This document shows, piece after piece, positions 17,636 to 26,394 of a DNA stretch of 40,094 nucleotides. Position 1 is the stretch's first letter. Every line of letters begins with the position of its first letter. The DNA is taken from positions 1 to 40,094 of the forward strand of contig JAJRSW010000060.1 in assembly GCA_024278595.1 (NCBI GenBank), given 5' to 3'. A model generated the notes under the pieces. It had not been told where the DNA came from. It was given only the letters and a program-made list of their open reading frames with translations, and did no database searches. The position numbers and the translations under genes were made by a program. Origin of the DNA: Fidelibacterota bacterium. Lineage in GTDB: Bacteria; Fidelibacterota; UBA8477; JABMPR01.

Positions 17636-18385
17636 ATGATAAAACTGACCCAGCTGTATAAACAATTTGAATCGACCCTGGCGGTAAATGACCTTACCAT
17701 GCAGGTTGAAAAGGGTGAACTTTTCAGCTTCCTGGGGCCCAATGGCGCGGGAAAAACCACCACTATCAAAATGATGGTTGGCTTAATGACACCGACCTCC
17801 GGCTCAATCCAAATGGGTGAAATTGACATTGAAAAGGAACCCCAGAAAGCCAAAGCCATGATCGGCTATGTACCAGATTCGGCATTTCTGTACCAGCATC
17901 TCACTGGATTGGAGCTATTAATGATGGTCGGCCAGTTATACTCAATGGATAATCCCGTCATCCAGAAAGAACAGGGTGCCCTGACTGAGCGCTTATTTAT
18001 GGGGGAATGGCTGGGTGATCGAATTTCCGGTTATTCACAGGGCATGAAACAGCGCCTGGCCTTTGCCTCGGCCTTTCTACATCACCCAGAGATCTTGATC
18101 ATCGATGAACCTATGGTGGGTCTGGACCCCAAAACAGCCCGGATCATTAAAGATATGTTACAAGAACGCAGTCATAATGGTGTCACGGTCTTTATCTCTA
18201 CCCACAACCTCACAGTCGCTGAAGAATTGTCAGATCGAATTGCTATCATTAACCGGGGGAAACTCCTGGGAGTGGGAACAGTGGATTCTTTTAAATCAGT
18301 TTCAGGTGAGCCGGAGAACCTGGAAGAACGATTCCTCCGCATTGTGGAAGAAGAGGAAGCAAGTGGCCGTGACAGGTCTCTTTAA
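17636..18385 (+). CDS. ABC transporter ATP-binding protein (ABC-2 type exporter)
   Basis: A 249-residue stand-alone ATPase: Walker A GPNGAGKTT at about 35-43, Q-loop region around 85, signature YSQGMKQRLAF at about 133, Walker B ILIIDEPMVGLDP at about 153-162 and H-loop ISTHNL. The signature SQGMKQR and the DEPMVGLDP block are typical of the DrrA/NatA/CcmA-like ABC-2 exporters. The downstream permease supplies the membrane part. The substrate is not evident. Confidence 0.92.
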   Translation: MIKLTQLYKQFESTLAVNDLTMQVEKGELFSFLGPNGAGKTTTIKMMVGLMTPTSGSIQMGEIDIEKEPQKAKAMIGYVPDSAFLYQHLTGLELLMMVGQLYSMDNPVIQKEQGALTERLFMGEWLGDRISGYSQGMKQRLAFASAFLHHPEILIIDEPMVGLDPKTARIIKDMLQERSHNGVTVFISTHNLTVAEELSDRIAIINRGKLLGVGTVDSFKSVSGEPENLEERFLRIVEEEEASGRDRSL

Positions 18386-18486
18386 TCGCTGGGATTTATA
18401 AATAGCACAAACAACAGACACAGAATAGAGGTCATTAAATAGTTACCCAGCAAGCCCAACTCCTGTTTCGGGTTAAACAACAAAGC

Positions 18487-20115
18487 ATGCGCGGATTTCT
18501 CACCGGGGTGTTCAAGCAAAAACGCCTGGAGATATTGGTTTCCAGTCTGATCGTGCTGGGGCTAATTTTTGGGGGTTATCGGATGTTTATGAACGGGGGA
18601 CAATTTCTCCTGCGTCAGGGAGAATTGGGAGAGTTGTTCTTGGACCGCTTGTTCTATCTGGGTTGGTCCATTATTTTTTACCTGCTGATCCTGTCAAATT
18701 TGATCACCGGCTTTTCGACTTTTTATCGTTCGCCCGAGGTGGCCTTTTTGATGACTCTCCCCCTTAAAAATGTTCAAATATTCAGGGTAAAATTCATCGA
18801 GAACCTGGTCTATAGTTCCTGGGCTCTGCTCATTCTGGGAATCCCCCTCACCCTGGCCTACGGTAAGTTGCAAGGCCTGTCGTTCGTCCAGTATGGGATC
18901 GTTTTTTTTGCAGGGATAATACCTTTTTTGTTTATTGCCACAGTATCCGCGGCCCTTTTACTGATCTTGCTGGTCTGGCTCTCTCGGTTTTTAAAGATGC
19001 GCACCCTTTTCTTGCTGCTCGGCACACTATTCACCGGTTTGTTTTATCTGTATTTTAATGTTGGTCAACAAGACACAGTGTTGGTCGGTGGTATGGGTAA
19101 TTTCCGCGCCCTTGGTCGGTATGTATCAAATTTGTCCCACATGCCCTTCCCCTTTATTCCCAGTTACTGGCTCAGCGAGCTTTTTCTGGGAAGTGAAAGT
19201 TTGATCTGGTCTGAACGTCTGTTTTTCTCAGGCCTATTTGTCAGTACTGCTATTCTGGGCTGGGAAATTATCAGCTGGGTGGCCGGAAAGGTCTATTTTG
19301 ACAGTTATCAAATCATGGAGGGACAGGGCCAGAAAAATAAACAGAGGCCGCTAAGCCGGGTATTTACTTTTACCTGGCCGGGAATGCGCGGCGCCACCAA
19401 GGCCATGATAGCTAAAGATCTGGTGCAGTTCTTACGGACGCCACAGCAGTGGATCCAGTTCCTGCTCATGGGCTTTTTTATTGCGGTCTATTTGATCAAC
19501 CTCTCCCAGGGAAAGATAAGGTTCAATGAGTTGCCCCCCTTTTGGCAGACCACCATCTATATATTCAATTTTGGATTCACTGGATTTATACTGGCGGCCT
19601 TAACGGCACGCTTCGTCTACCCCATGATCAGTATGGAGGGCCGCAGCTTGTGGATGCTTCAAATGGCCCCCTTTTCCATGAAGCGACTCTTTATCGAAAA
19701 ATTCTGGTTTGCTTTCTTTGTCCTTTTCACCCTGACGGAAATAGTGGCCCTGGTTTCAAACTTCTTTTTAGGGCAGCGGGTGGAAGTTTCTTTACTGGCC
19801 AGTGGTTTTTTACTGCTGACCACCCTGGCCTTGATCAGTTTGTCCCTGGGTTTGGGTGCTGTCTATGCCCAATTTCATGAAACGAACCCCATGAAGATCA
19901 GCAGTGGCTACGGTGGGATTATAACGGTGGTGCTCAGCCTGGTCTATGTGGGTCTATCAGTAACGGCCCTGATCCTGGTGATCAATCTCTATAATTCAAA
20001 TGGCTCAAACCTGGTTATCAGTGCAATTGTAGGTTTGGTGATCGGTTTGACATTCCTGTATACCTGGTTACCCTTGAAATGGGGTTTTCGGGCCGTGGAC
20101 AGGTATGAACCATAG
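18487..20115 (+). CDS. ABC-2 type transporter permease
   Basis: This 542-residue integral membrane protein has about twelve hydrophobic helices, the first at residues 12-31, with a charged cytoplasmic stretch near 280-310 (GQGQKNKQRPLSR) midway. It follows the ATPase gene and should be its membrane partner in the inner membrane. The start is uncertain. ATG 18487 has no ribosome site, while the frame is open further upstream to a TAA at 18436 and there reads IVTQQAQLLFRVKQQSMRG, a plausible cytoplasmic N-terminal helix; AGAGG at 18427-18431 is seven bases before an ATA codon at 18439. A rare AUA start at 18439 is therefore possible. The gene ends at a bidirectional terminator. Confidence 0.85.
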   Translation: MRGFLTGVFKQKRLEILVSSLIVLGLIFGGYRMFMNGGQFLLRQGELGELFLDRLFYLGWSIIFYLLILSNLITGFSTFYRSPEVAFLMTLPLKNVQIFRVKFIENLVYSSWALLILGIPLTLAYGKLQGLSFVQYGIVFFAGIIPFLFIATVSAALLLILLVWLSRFLKMRTLFLLLGTLFTGLFYLYFNVGQQDTVLVGGMGNFRALGRYVSNLSHMPFPFIPSYWLSELFLGSESLIWSERLFFSGLFVSTAILGWEIISWVAGKVYFDSYQIMEGQGQKNKQRPLSRVFTFTWPGMRGATKAMIAKDLVQFLRTPQQWIQFLLMGFFIAVYLINLSQGKIRFNELPPFWQTTIYIFNFGFTGFILAALTARFVYPMISMEGRSLWMLQMAPFSMKRLFIEKFWFAFFVLFTLTEIVALVSNFFLGQRVEVSLLASGFLLLTTLALISLSLGLGAVYAQFHETNPMKISSGYGGIITVVLSLVYVGLSVTALILVINLYNSNGSNLVISAIVGLVIGLTFLYTWLPLKWGFRAVDRYEP

Positions 20116-20125
20116 ATAAATTAAA

Positions 20126-20165
20126 ACAAAAGACGCCCACGATATTAATTGGAGGCGTCTTTTGT
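20126..20165. terminator. Bidirectional intrinsic terminator
   Basis: ACAAAAGACGCC (20126-20137) pairs perfectly with GGCGTCTTTTGT (20154-20165), 12 base pairs, loop of 16 bases. A-rich and T-rich flanks in the stem serve both strands. It lies between the convergent ABC permease gene and the cyclophilin gene and should terminate both. Confidence 0.85.
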
Positions 20166-20176
20166 TGTACCGAAGT

Positions 20177-20659
20177 TTAATTCTCGGTAATAATCACTTG
20201 TTCCATAACATCATCCTGACGAATACTGTTTAAAACATCCAGACCGGCAGTCAGTTTGCCAAAAACGGTATGGCGACCATCAAGGTGAGGGGTTGAGCCG
20301 TGGGTGATAAAGAACTGGCTGCCATTGGTCCCAGGACCGGCGTTGGCCATGGAGATCACATTGTCTACATGCCGCAGGGGATTGTGGGCGAATTCATCCT
20401 CAAATTGATAGCCCGGTCCACCCATACCGGTACCGGTCGGATCGCCTCCCTGAACCATAAAGTTGTCAATCACACGATGAAATTTAACGTTGTTGTAATA
20501 GCCCTCTCGGGCCAAAAAGACAAAATTATTGACAGTTTTTGGAGCATGGTTGGCAGAAAGCTCCAGGGTCATACTGCCCCTGTTGGTAACGACCTCTGCA
20601 GTGTAATTATTATCAGTATCGATCTTTAATTCGGGTGGCTTGTTCCATTGTTGTGACAT
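20177..20659 (-). CDS. ppiB: Cyclophilin-type peptidyl-prolyl cis-trans isomerase
   Basis: A 160-residue cytoplasmic cyclophilin; no signal peptide. The active-site block YNNVKFHRVIDNFMVQGGDP carries the catalytic Arg and the Phe and Gln ligands; SMANAGPGTNGSQFFITHG and HLDGRHTVFGKL complete the family signature. AAAGGGA upstream of ATG 20659 is an acceptable ribosome site. It catalyses proline isomerisation during folding. It converges on the ABC permease across the bidirectional terminator. It is not closely linked to the RND gene upstream of it on this strand (150-base spacer). Confidence 0.95.
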   Translation of the reverse strand: MSQQWNKPPELKIDTDNNYTAEVVTNRGSMTLELSANHAPKTVNNFVFLAREGYYNNVKFHRVIDNFMVQGGDPTGTGMGGPGYQFEDEFAHNPLRHVDNVISMANAGPGTNGSQFFITHGSTPHLDGRHTVFGKLTAGLDVLNSIRQDDVMEQVIITEN

Positions 20660-20809
20660 GTTATGATATCCCTTTTAGTTAATTCGATCAGATTTCAGGG
20701 GAGAAACTATTACAGGAATAGTTGAACCCAATCAAAATATGCCAGAGAATGAGAAGGCCTAATTTGGCAGTCTGATATCAGGGAAAGAGGACACTAGACA
20801 GGATGGGGT

Positions 20810-23545
20810 TCATTCTGTTTTATCACCATCAATCAGACCCATGAAAGCGGGCAAAATAATGATCGTTGTTAAGAAACAAGCGCCCACCCCAAAAATAAGG
20901 GCATAGGATAGACTGGCATATCCACGGAAGGGAGAGAACACCATGGACCCGAAAGCCAGCATGGTTGTGAGCGATGTCAATAGAATTGCTTTCCCTGTAC
21001 TTGAGAGTACGATAAAAGCAGATCGGGGTCCTTCCATGCGCCAACGATGGACGGCGTGAACACCATCATCTATCCCAATTCCCAGGATCAGGGGCAGGGC
21101 CATCACATTCATCATATCCAACTGGAAACCAAAGACCTGCATCAGCCCGATCATCCAGACGGCTCCGATAGCCAGGGGCAGCATGGCGATTAGGGAAAAC
21201 TTGAAACTCCTGAAATCGATCAGGAGAATAAGGTATACGAGGATGATGGTAAGCATGGCCGCATTGCGGCCATCTCGAGCAATGATCTCAAATAAAGCTC
21301 GCATAATAGGCGGCATCCCGGTAACGCGATGGCTGACTGATTCCAGTTCAGTGGCAAACTGATCCAGGAAGAGTCGATCTTGCCAGATATTACCCGAGGG
21401 TAGTACCGTTGTTAGAAATAGCGATCTGTCCTTGCTGGCATAACGATCGACGATAGACACGGGGAGCGATTCCAGGGTTAAGGGCGTTGTGTTGGTCATT
21501 TTTAGAACGCTTACAGTAAAGTACTCTGCGTAGGCATCCTGAAAAACATTCAGGCGCTCTGTTAGTTGAGCTTCTTCCTGTGCCAGCAGACCATAGATCC
21601 GGGTGAATATGGTATTGGCCGGGGGTTCTTCGATACTGCCAACAATTTCCGTACAGCGCGTAAAAACCTTATCCTGTCCACCAAGAAAGGACAGGGATTG
21701 AAACTCCATGATATTCATTTCCAGGCGTTCGACCTCCTGCCGTACCGTGGCCAGATCAGTGATCTTAATAGGTGTAATTATAGCTTGCGATAACAGGTCG
21801 CGAATTTCAAGAATATGGGGAATGCGCATTGCTTGCTGCTCTGCTGAAGGTAAAAAGGTGGAGATGTCTTCTACTGAAGCGACTGAAGGCAAATTTTTCG
21901 CCAGCTTCTTCAGGCTGCGGGACTCTTCCACACTTTCAGCCACCAGATAAGCAAAATCCATACTCAGGTCAAATTTATCTTGAATCGTATCCTGAAGCAT
22001 GATGCTGGGTAGGCCTTCTGCCTCAAGATCCATCATGTTATGGTTAAAAGTGATCTCTTTACCGGAAAGAGCCAGAAAAATGGTTATTACCAGCACGCTA
22101 ACCAGGGTAACCCGGGGGTGGTCCTGGAAGAGCACCCCTATTCTTCCCAGGGATTTAAGAGAAATATCTTTTGGCTGAGCTTGTTCAATAATTCCCTTTT
22201 TTGCCAGGCGCCGTTCCAGACGACGTTCTCTTACTACCAGAAAAGTTGGCAGCAGGGCGAAGGTTGAAATCATTACCACCAATAGTCCAATGGCGGTAAC
22301 CAGTCCGAGCTCACTTAACGCGCGGGAATCTCCGATCATAAGGGCCAGAAAGGCTACAGCTGTGGTTAGGGCACCGGTGGAGATGCCTTTGCCACTCTTT
22401 TCCAGTCCAACCCGGGTAGCTTCTTCCAGAGAAAGCCCCAGGGCGCGCATTTCGGTAAAGGTGGAGATCACATGGATGGAGAAATCGATTCCCAGGCCAA
22501 TTAAAATGATCATGAACATAGCCGTCATGACATTGAGAACCGGAACAACGACCGCAACAATACCGGCCGCCCAGATTAAACCGATGATCAGGTTGGTCAG
22601 CGCGAGAACGGGCGCCACGGCCATTCTAAAAGCCAGATACAACAAGGTTCCGATAGCGAACATGGAGAGCAGCATTGAGATCTCCAGACCCTGGGTGCTG
22701 TAGTACATTTCATCACGACCTACCACAATGGCGCCAGACAGGCCGGCCTGTACGTTGGGATGTTCTTTCAGGACATCATTCAGGACAGCCTGAACCGCAT
22801 CTGTCCCGTCCACGATCATGAAGGCATCCATCAAACTGAAAGTGGGGACCAGGTTCATTATGAGTGCTTGTCGGTCATAGGACAGGAAGTAGGGCTCACC
22901 CAGGAGCAGTTTGTCTACGGCAGCTTCGGCTGCAGCAGGCTCGATGGCACCTGTTTCAAGGGTTTGTTCCAGCTCACCAAGCCAACTGTTGATCCCATTC
23001 AGGAAAACCAGCGCACCATCTTCCTCTTCACGGGATGAGATCGATTCCTCGGGCAGGATGAATTCCTTTTCAAAGGAGTTGTTCATGTTTGTGAGAAGAC
23101 CGGCCAAACCGGGATCCTGAAAAATAGCTTTCATGCTTTTTAGATCATCAGCCTTCATGAGCATAAATCCATGTTCTTTCATGAAGTCCAGGTCAGCTTT
23201 ATAGTCTGCCCGGCGAACGTAAACCTTGGGCTCAGTGTCGTTGCCCGGGATGGTCAAGGGTTCCAGGACCCGGGGAGCCAGGGCATCAGCAAAGTCCTTG
23301 ATATCGGCCTCATTCCCCTGGGCGACCACAATGATGCTGGAAGCAGATTGAAACTCCTCCAGGATACGATCAAATTCTATGGTCCGCGGATCCCCCTTTG
23401 GAAGCATGTCAGACCATTTGGGGGTCATTGACATGCCTGCAGAAAGCACCAGGGTGATCACTGTTATCGCGGCGATACCCCAGAGCATTTGTTTGCTTCT
23501 GTTGACGGCCAGGTCAGCCAGTTTTTTGATCAAACGGTCTCTCAT
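20810..23545 (-). CDS. RND superfamily exporter (MMPL/HAE3-like)
   Basis: This 911-residue inner-membrane protein has the internal duplication of RND proteins: helix 1 (about 20-38), a large periplasmic loop to about 280, a block of five to six helices (about 280-450), then helix 7 near 485, a second loop to about 745, and the last helices to the end. Conserved helix-4 type segments LIGLGIDFSIHVISTF and LILGIGIDDGVHAVHRW carry the acidic residues expected for proton relay. This MMPL/HpnN-like branch moves lipids or other hydrophobic molecules. It follows, with a 146-base gap, genes for an outer-membrane barrel, a LolA-like protein and a TetR regulator on the same strand, and likely works with them. 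AAGGA precedes ATG 23545. Confidence 0.88.
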   Translation of the reverse strand: MRDRLIKKLADLAVNRSKQMLWGIAAITVITLVLSAGMSMTPKWSDMLPKGDPRTIEFDRILEEFQSASSIIVVAQGNEADIKDFADALAPRVLEPLTIPGNDTEPKVYVRRADYKADLDFMKEHGFMLMKADDLKSMKAIFQDPGLAGLLTNMNNSFEKEFILPEESISSREEEDGALVFLNGINSWLGELEQTLETGAIEPAAAEAAVDKLLLGEPYFLSYDRQALIMNLVPTFSLMDAFMIVDGTDAVQAVLNDVLKEHPNVQAGLSGAIVVGRDEMYYSTQGLEISMLLSMFAIGTLLYLAFRMAVAPVLALTNLIIGLIWAAGIVAVVVPVLNVMTAMFMIILIGLGIDFSIHVISTFTEMRALGLSLEEATRVGLEKSGKGISTGALTTAVAFLALMIGDSRALSELGLVTAIGLLVVMISTFALLPTFLVVRERRLERRLAKKGIIEQAQPKDISLKSLGRIGVLFQDHPRVTLVSVLVITIFLALSGKEITFNHNMMDLEAEGLPSIMLQDTIQDKFDLSMDFAYLVAESVEESRSLKKLAKNLPSVASVEDISTFLPSAEQQAMRIPHILEIRDLLSQAIITPIKITDLATVRQEVERLEMNIMEFQSLSFLGGQDKVFTRCTEIVGSIEEPPANTIFTRIYGLLAQEEAQLTERLNVFQDAYAEYFTVSVLKMTNTTPLTLESLPVSIVDRYASKDRSLFLTTVLPSGNIWQDRLFLDQFATELESVSHRVTGMPPIMRALFEIIARDGRNAAMLTIILVYLILLIDFRSFKFSLIAMLPLAIGAVWMIGLMQVFGFQLDMMNVMALPLILGIGIDDGVHAVHRWRMEGPRSAFIVLSSTGKAILLTSLTTMLAFGSMVFSPFRGYASLSYALIFGVGACFLTTIIILPAFMGLIDGDKTE

Positions 23546-23602
23546 ATCAGATCCTTCCGCAATAAACAGTTAGCACGTCACATAATTTCTGAATCTTTTT
23601 TT

Positions 23603-23677
23603 GGCCATGAAGGCACCAAGATAGCCAGGAGCACAAAATATAATTAGTGCTTCTTAGTGTCTTCGATTCTTTGGGCC
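23603..23677. repeat. Decayed inverted repeat of the CCACGAAG type
   Basis: GGCCATGAAGGCACCAAG at 23603 and CTTAGTGTCTTCG...GGGCC ending at 23677 form an imperfect inverted repeat. The words resemble the arms of the 180-bp element (CCACGAAGTCACGAAG, CTTCGTGGCTTAGTG) but the centre differs. It sits in the 146-base spacer between the RND and barrel genes. Confidence 0.45.
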
Positions 23678-23691
23678 GTTTGGAAAAGCAT

Positions 23692-24867
23692 TTAGAAATT
23701 GCTCAATATACGTATTCGGAAACCCCAATCCTGAAGTCCAAATTCTGTATCATCATCGCCCCAGGAAAAACTACTCTGAAAGGAGAGATTGGTATCCTCA
23801 AAAACATTCCAGTCGAGCTGGGGACCGAAGGTGCCACTTTGGTCATTCAGGTTGGCAATGGCAATGGCGCTGAGTGAAACATAATCAAAGGTCTGGTGCA
23901 TCAGATAAACAAAGGCATAATCCTGCATCAGGCTATGAGTCTCCCCTCCCAGACTTTGAAGAAAAGCGTCAAAGGTCAGATCCCCTTGTTGGGCAATCCC
24001 ATTTTCATTGTGCAGTAATTCCAGGAGCAAATAAACTGAATTGTCAAAGGTGTGATCTGTTCCAAATATGACCTCAAGAAAATCTTCAGCACCCTCTAGC
24101 TCGTTATAAGCACCCTCTGCCCAAAGGCCCCATTCAAACAGTTCTCCAACAAAACTACCTCCAACAAGTGTTCTTTGGGTTTCTCTCACCTGCAAAGCCA
24201 GAGGGGTTAAAAAGGAACGTTCCCAGCGGAATTGTGCGGCAGTTAGCTCAAAATCAAAACTGCCGAGGCCGGTTTTTAGAAAGACCTGTTTTGTACTCAT
24301 CTCCCAGGAGTCTTCTGGCTGCAAGACGGCGCTTGCGGTAGTTCGTGATGTAATTGGTAGTTCAGCCCGAAGGGCACTTATACCGGTTTGTTCATAACTG
24401 GGATCTAATAATGTCTTGGTGTTGAAAATATCAGTGGGGTTCCAGGCATAACCCACCCCAGGTGATACCTGTTGTCGTCCAAGAGTCAGATCAATAAAGG
24501 GAAAGCTGACGCGCATGTAAATGTTGTCCAGGAGTAATGTGTCACTAATAGTATAGGACATTTCACGGACCCATAAACTATCTGGCACAAACTCAGGTTG
24601 AAAAATTGGCTGCCAAATGTCCACAGGCAAAAAATCCAGCAGGTTCCAGGTGGTTTGACCCCAGTATTGTTGGATATTTATATTGGCCCCGATCAGGACG
24701 TTGTCACTGGGCCGGGCTTCAACATCAAGGCGCATTTTGTTATAGCCAAAATAATAACTACGGCCCCCGACTTGCATCACGTCTGCTTCAGACTCGAAAT
24801 ACCCGTAAAATTCCGGTTGTGACCATAGCATAATGGGGAGAACAAGCAGAAGAACTACAGGTCTCAT
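23692..24867 (-). CDS. Outer-membrane beta-barrel protein (DUF1302-like)
   Basis: A 391-residue protein with a signal peptide (MRPVVLLLVLPIMLWSQ) followed by alternating amphipathic strands and a C-terminal phenylalanine, the usual end of a Gram-negative outer-membrane barrel. The block LTLGRQQVSPGVGYAWNPTD resembles the GRQ-x-x-x-x-G-x-x-x-x-x-N-P-x-D region of DUF1302 proteins, which in proteobacteria are encoded with LolA-like DUF1329 proteins and RND exporters. Its start overlaps the LolA-like stop by four bases. I infer it is the outer-membrane partner of the RND pump. The family name is a judgement from memory, not a search. Confidence 0.65.
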   Translation of the reverse strand: MRPVVLLLVLPIMLWSQPEFYGYFESEADVMQVGGRSYYFGYNKMRLDVEARPSDNVLIGANINIQQYWGQTTWNLLDFLPVDIWQPIFQPEFVPDSLWVREMSYTISDTLLLDNIYMRVSFPFIDLTLGRQQVSPGVGYAWNPTDIFNTKTLLDPSYEQTGISALRAELPITSRTTASAVLQPEDSWEMSTKQVFLKTGLGSFDFELTAAQFRWERSFLTPLALQVRETQRTLVGGSFVGELFEWGLWAEGAYNELEGAEDFLEVIFGTDHTFDNSVYLLLELLHNENGIAQQGDLTFDAFLQSLGGETHSLMQDYAFVYLMHQTFDYVSLSAIAIANLNDQSGTFGPQLDWNVFEDTNLSFQSSFSWGDDDTEFGLQDWGFRIRILSNF

Positions 24868-25613
24868 TTTTTGAGACTCCGTTCACTAAAGAAGTTTTTC
24901 GGCGGTACCCATTTGTAGGTGGCTTCAAGGGTTTCCATGGATGTGCTGGAGCGCTCTTGGTGGTCGACCATAAGCATTTTCATGGCTGTGGGAGTGCCCT
25001 CGATGTTCTGAATATCACTTAATGACAATGTCTTTGCATTGAAGTTATTATCATCATAGTAATCGAGTTTAACTGGCGAGTAGTCTGATTTTCGAGCCCA
25101 CAGGATAATTTTTGGATAAGGTGGATCCTGATCCAGAATACCAATGAGGTCTATTTTCCAGCAGAGATCACCATTTATGGTTTCATCACCCTGGTATTTT
25201 GGGGTGAATTTGGTCATAAAGACGTCGCCGCCACCCATGTCCTCATAGGTGAAATCGGAGCCCTGGACCTTTTGTTTTTTGGCATGAGAAGCCAGTTTAC
25301 GCACTCGTTTGGTTCTGGGAAAGTAGGTCCAGATATCATCAGCGTTATTCAGGGTAAGGAAGGCTTGTCCGCGAATTGCAGCCGGCTTGGTATAGCGTGT
25401 CAAAGTACTTTTTCCCTTACCGCCCATATAGGACTCGAATTCAAAAGTACGGCTCCTGCCAGAGCTGGTGGTAATGGTTTGCGTTCCGGTACTCTTCATG
25501 TTTTCGGGTGACATGAGTTCAGTGACGGCTTTAATTATTTTAACTGCAAGTTGGTCTTGGGCTTGAGCAAAGCTGAGTCCAAATAATAAAATCAAGAAAA
25601 GTTTTACTTTCAT
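24864..25613 (-). CDS. LolA-like outer-membrane lipoprotein-sorting protein (TP_0789/DUF1329-like)
   Basis: A 249-residue exported protein: signal peptide MKVKLFLILLFGLSFAQA, then a LolA/LppX-like half-barrel. Recognisable blocks are GKGKSTLTRYTKPAAIRGQAFL, DDIWTYFPRTKRVRKLASHAKKQ, SDFTYEDMGGGD and WKIDLI, the pattern of the pfam17131-type outer membrane lipoprotein-sorting proteins. Such folds shield lipid chains while crossing the periplasm. It overlaps TetR upstream and the barrel gene downstream, four bases each (ATGA), so the three are translationally coupled. Role inferred: periplasmic carrier between the RND pump and the outer membrane. Confidence 0.8.
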   Translation of the reverse strand: MKVKLFLILLFGLSFAQAQDQLAVKIIKAVTELMSPENMKSTGTQTITTSSGRSRTFEFESYMGGKGKSTLTRYTKPAAIRGQAFLTLNNADDIWTYFPRTKRVRKLASHAKKQKVQGSDFTYEDMGGGDVFMTKFTPKYQGDETINGDLCWKIDLIGILDQDPPYPKIILWARKSDYSPVKLDYYDDNNFNAKTLSLSDIQNIEGTPTAMKMLMVDHQERSSTSMETLEATYKWVPPKNFFSERSLKK

Positions 25614-26215
25614 GGTTCAAGGCCTTTCATAAAACTCTGGATACCTTCCGTTAAAGCACGATCAAAGGCATGACGATCATCATTGAGCATGAACTGCCAC
25701 ACAAAACCGTCAATAAATGCCAGGATTAGCGTAGCTACTCCGTCATAGTTCATCTCACGAAATTCATTAGCCATAACACCGGCCTTTAAAATATTGATTA
25801 CCAGGGTGCGCATTTGTTCGTAGCCCTCTGAAAGCTGGGTAGCTTGATGCTCGCCCCGGCGGATCGCCCGGGCCCCCTGAGCCCAGATCTCGGTCATGAT
25901 CAAAACAGAGTCACCCATCTCGAAAACAAGCTCGGTATTCAGGCGCATGAAAGTTCGTAGTTTGTCATAGGGGCTAAGCTGCATGGAGTATAGCTTATCT
26001 GAGGCATCCACCAGATCACCCATAAGCGTATCCACAATGGAGTGGAATATTTCTTCTTTGCTGCTAAAGTATTCGTAAACAGTACCTTTGCCGATGCCAG
26101 CCTCAACTGCAATATCTGCGATCTTGCCTTTTTCTAATCCGTCGCGGGCAAATATCTGAATGGCAGCGCGAATGATGGCAGCGGCTTTTTCCGGGTCTTT
26201 TTGTAGGGGCGTCAT
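25610..26215 (-). CDS. TetR family transcriptional repressor
   Basis: A 201-residue regulator: N-terminal helix-turn-helix IADIAVEAGIGKGTVYEYFS (about residues 27-46, followed by SKEEIF) and an all-helical ligand domain. It is the first gene of the minus-strand cluster TetR, LolA-like, barrel, RND. A partly palindromic site (TGACCG, six bases, CGGTCA) lies 40 bases upstream of its start, typical of an autorepressor that responds to the exporter's substrate. A further RND-linked TetR (AcrR-like) arrangement is common in Gram-negatives. Confidence 0.9.
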   Translation of the reverse strand: MTPLQKDPEKAAAIIRAAIQIFARDGLEKGKIADIAVEAGIGKGTVYEYFSSKEEIFHSIVDTLMGDLVDASDKLYSMQLSPYDKLRTFMRLNTELVFEMGDSVLIMTEIWAQGARAIRRGEHQATQLSEGYEQMRTLVINILKAGVMANEFREMNYDGVATLILAFIDGFVWQFMLNDDRHAFDRALTEGIQSFMKGLEP

Positions 26216-26254
26216 AACAAATTATCACCTTTATGTTAGTGGGGAGGCAAGATA

Positions 26255-26272
26255 TGACCGAACGGTCGGTCA
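26255..26272. promoter_or_regulatory. Candidate TetR operator
   Basis: TGACCG-AACGGT-CGGTCA, an inverted repeat with six-base arms and the GACCG/CGGTC words common to TetR-family operators. It sits between the TetR gene (start 26215) and the divergent solute-binding gene (start 26395), and could control both. The remaining spacer shows no gene. Confidence 0.65.
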
Positions 26273-26394
26273 GGCAAGATTATTTTTGGAACCCCGACAT
26301 TTTTTTTCGCATTGCTTGAATTTCGGATAACTTGAGCCCTAAACTGAAGCTGGAAGTTAGGGTCGCGATCCCTCAATTGGTCACACAGGAGCAC

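Noticed and set aside
22290-22703. A 137-codon plus-strand frame inside the RND gene
   Set aside because: It is the antisense shadow of a clearly coding RND transporter; its composition is Arg/Ser/Pro-rich as expected of a shadow.
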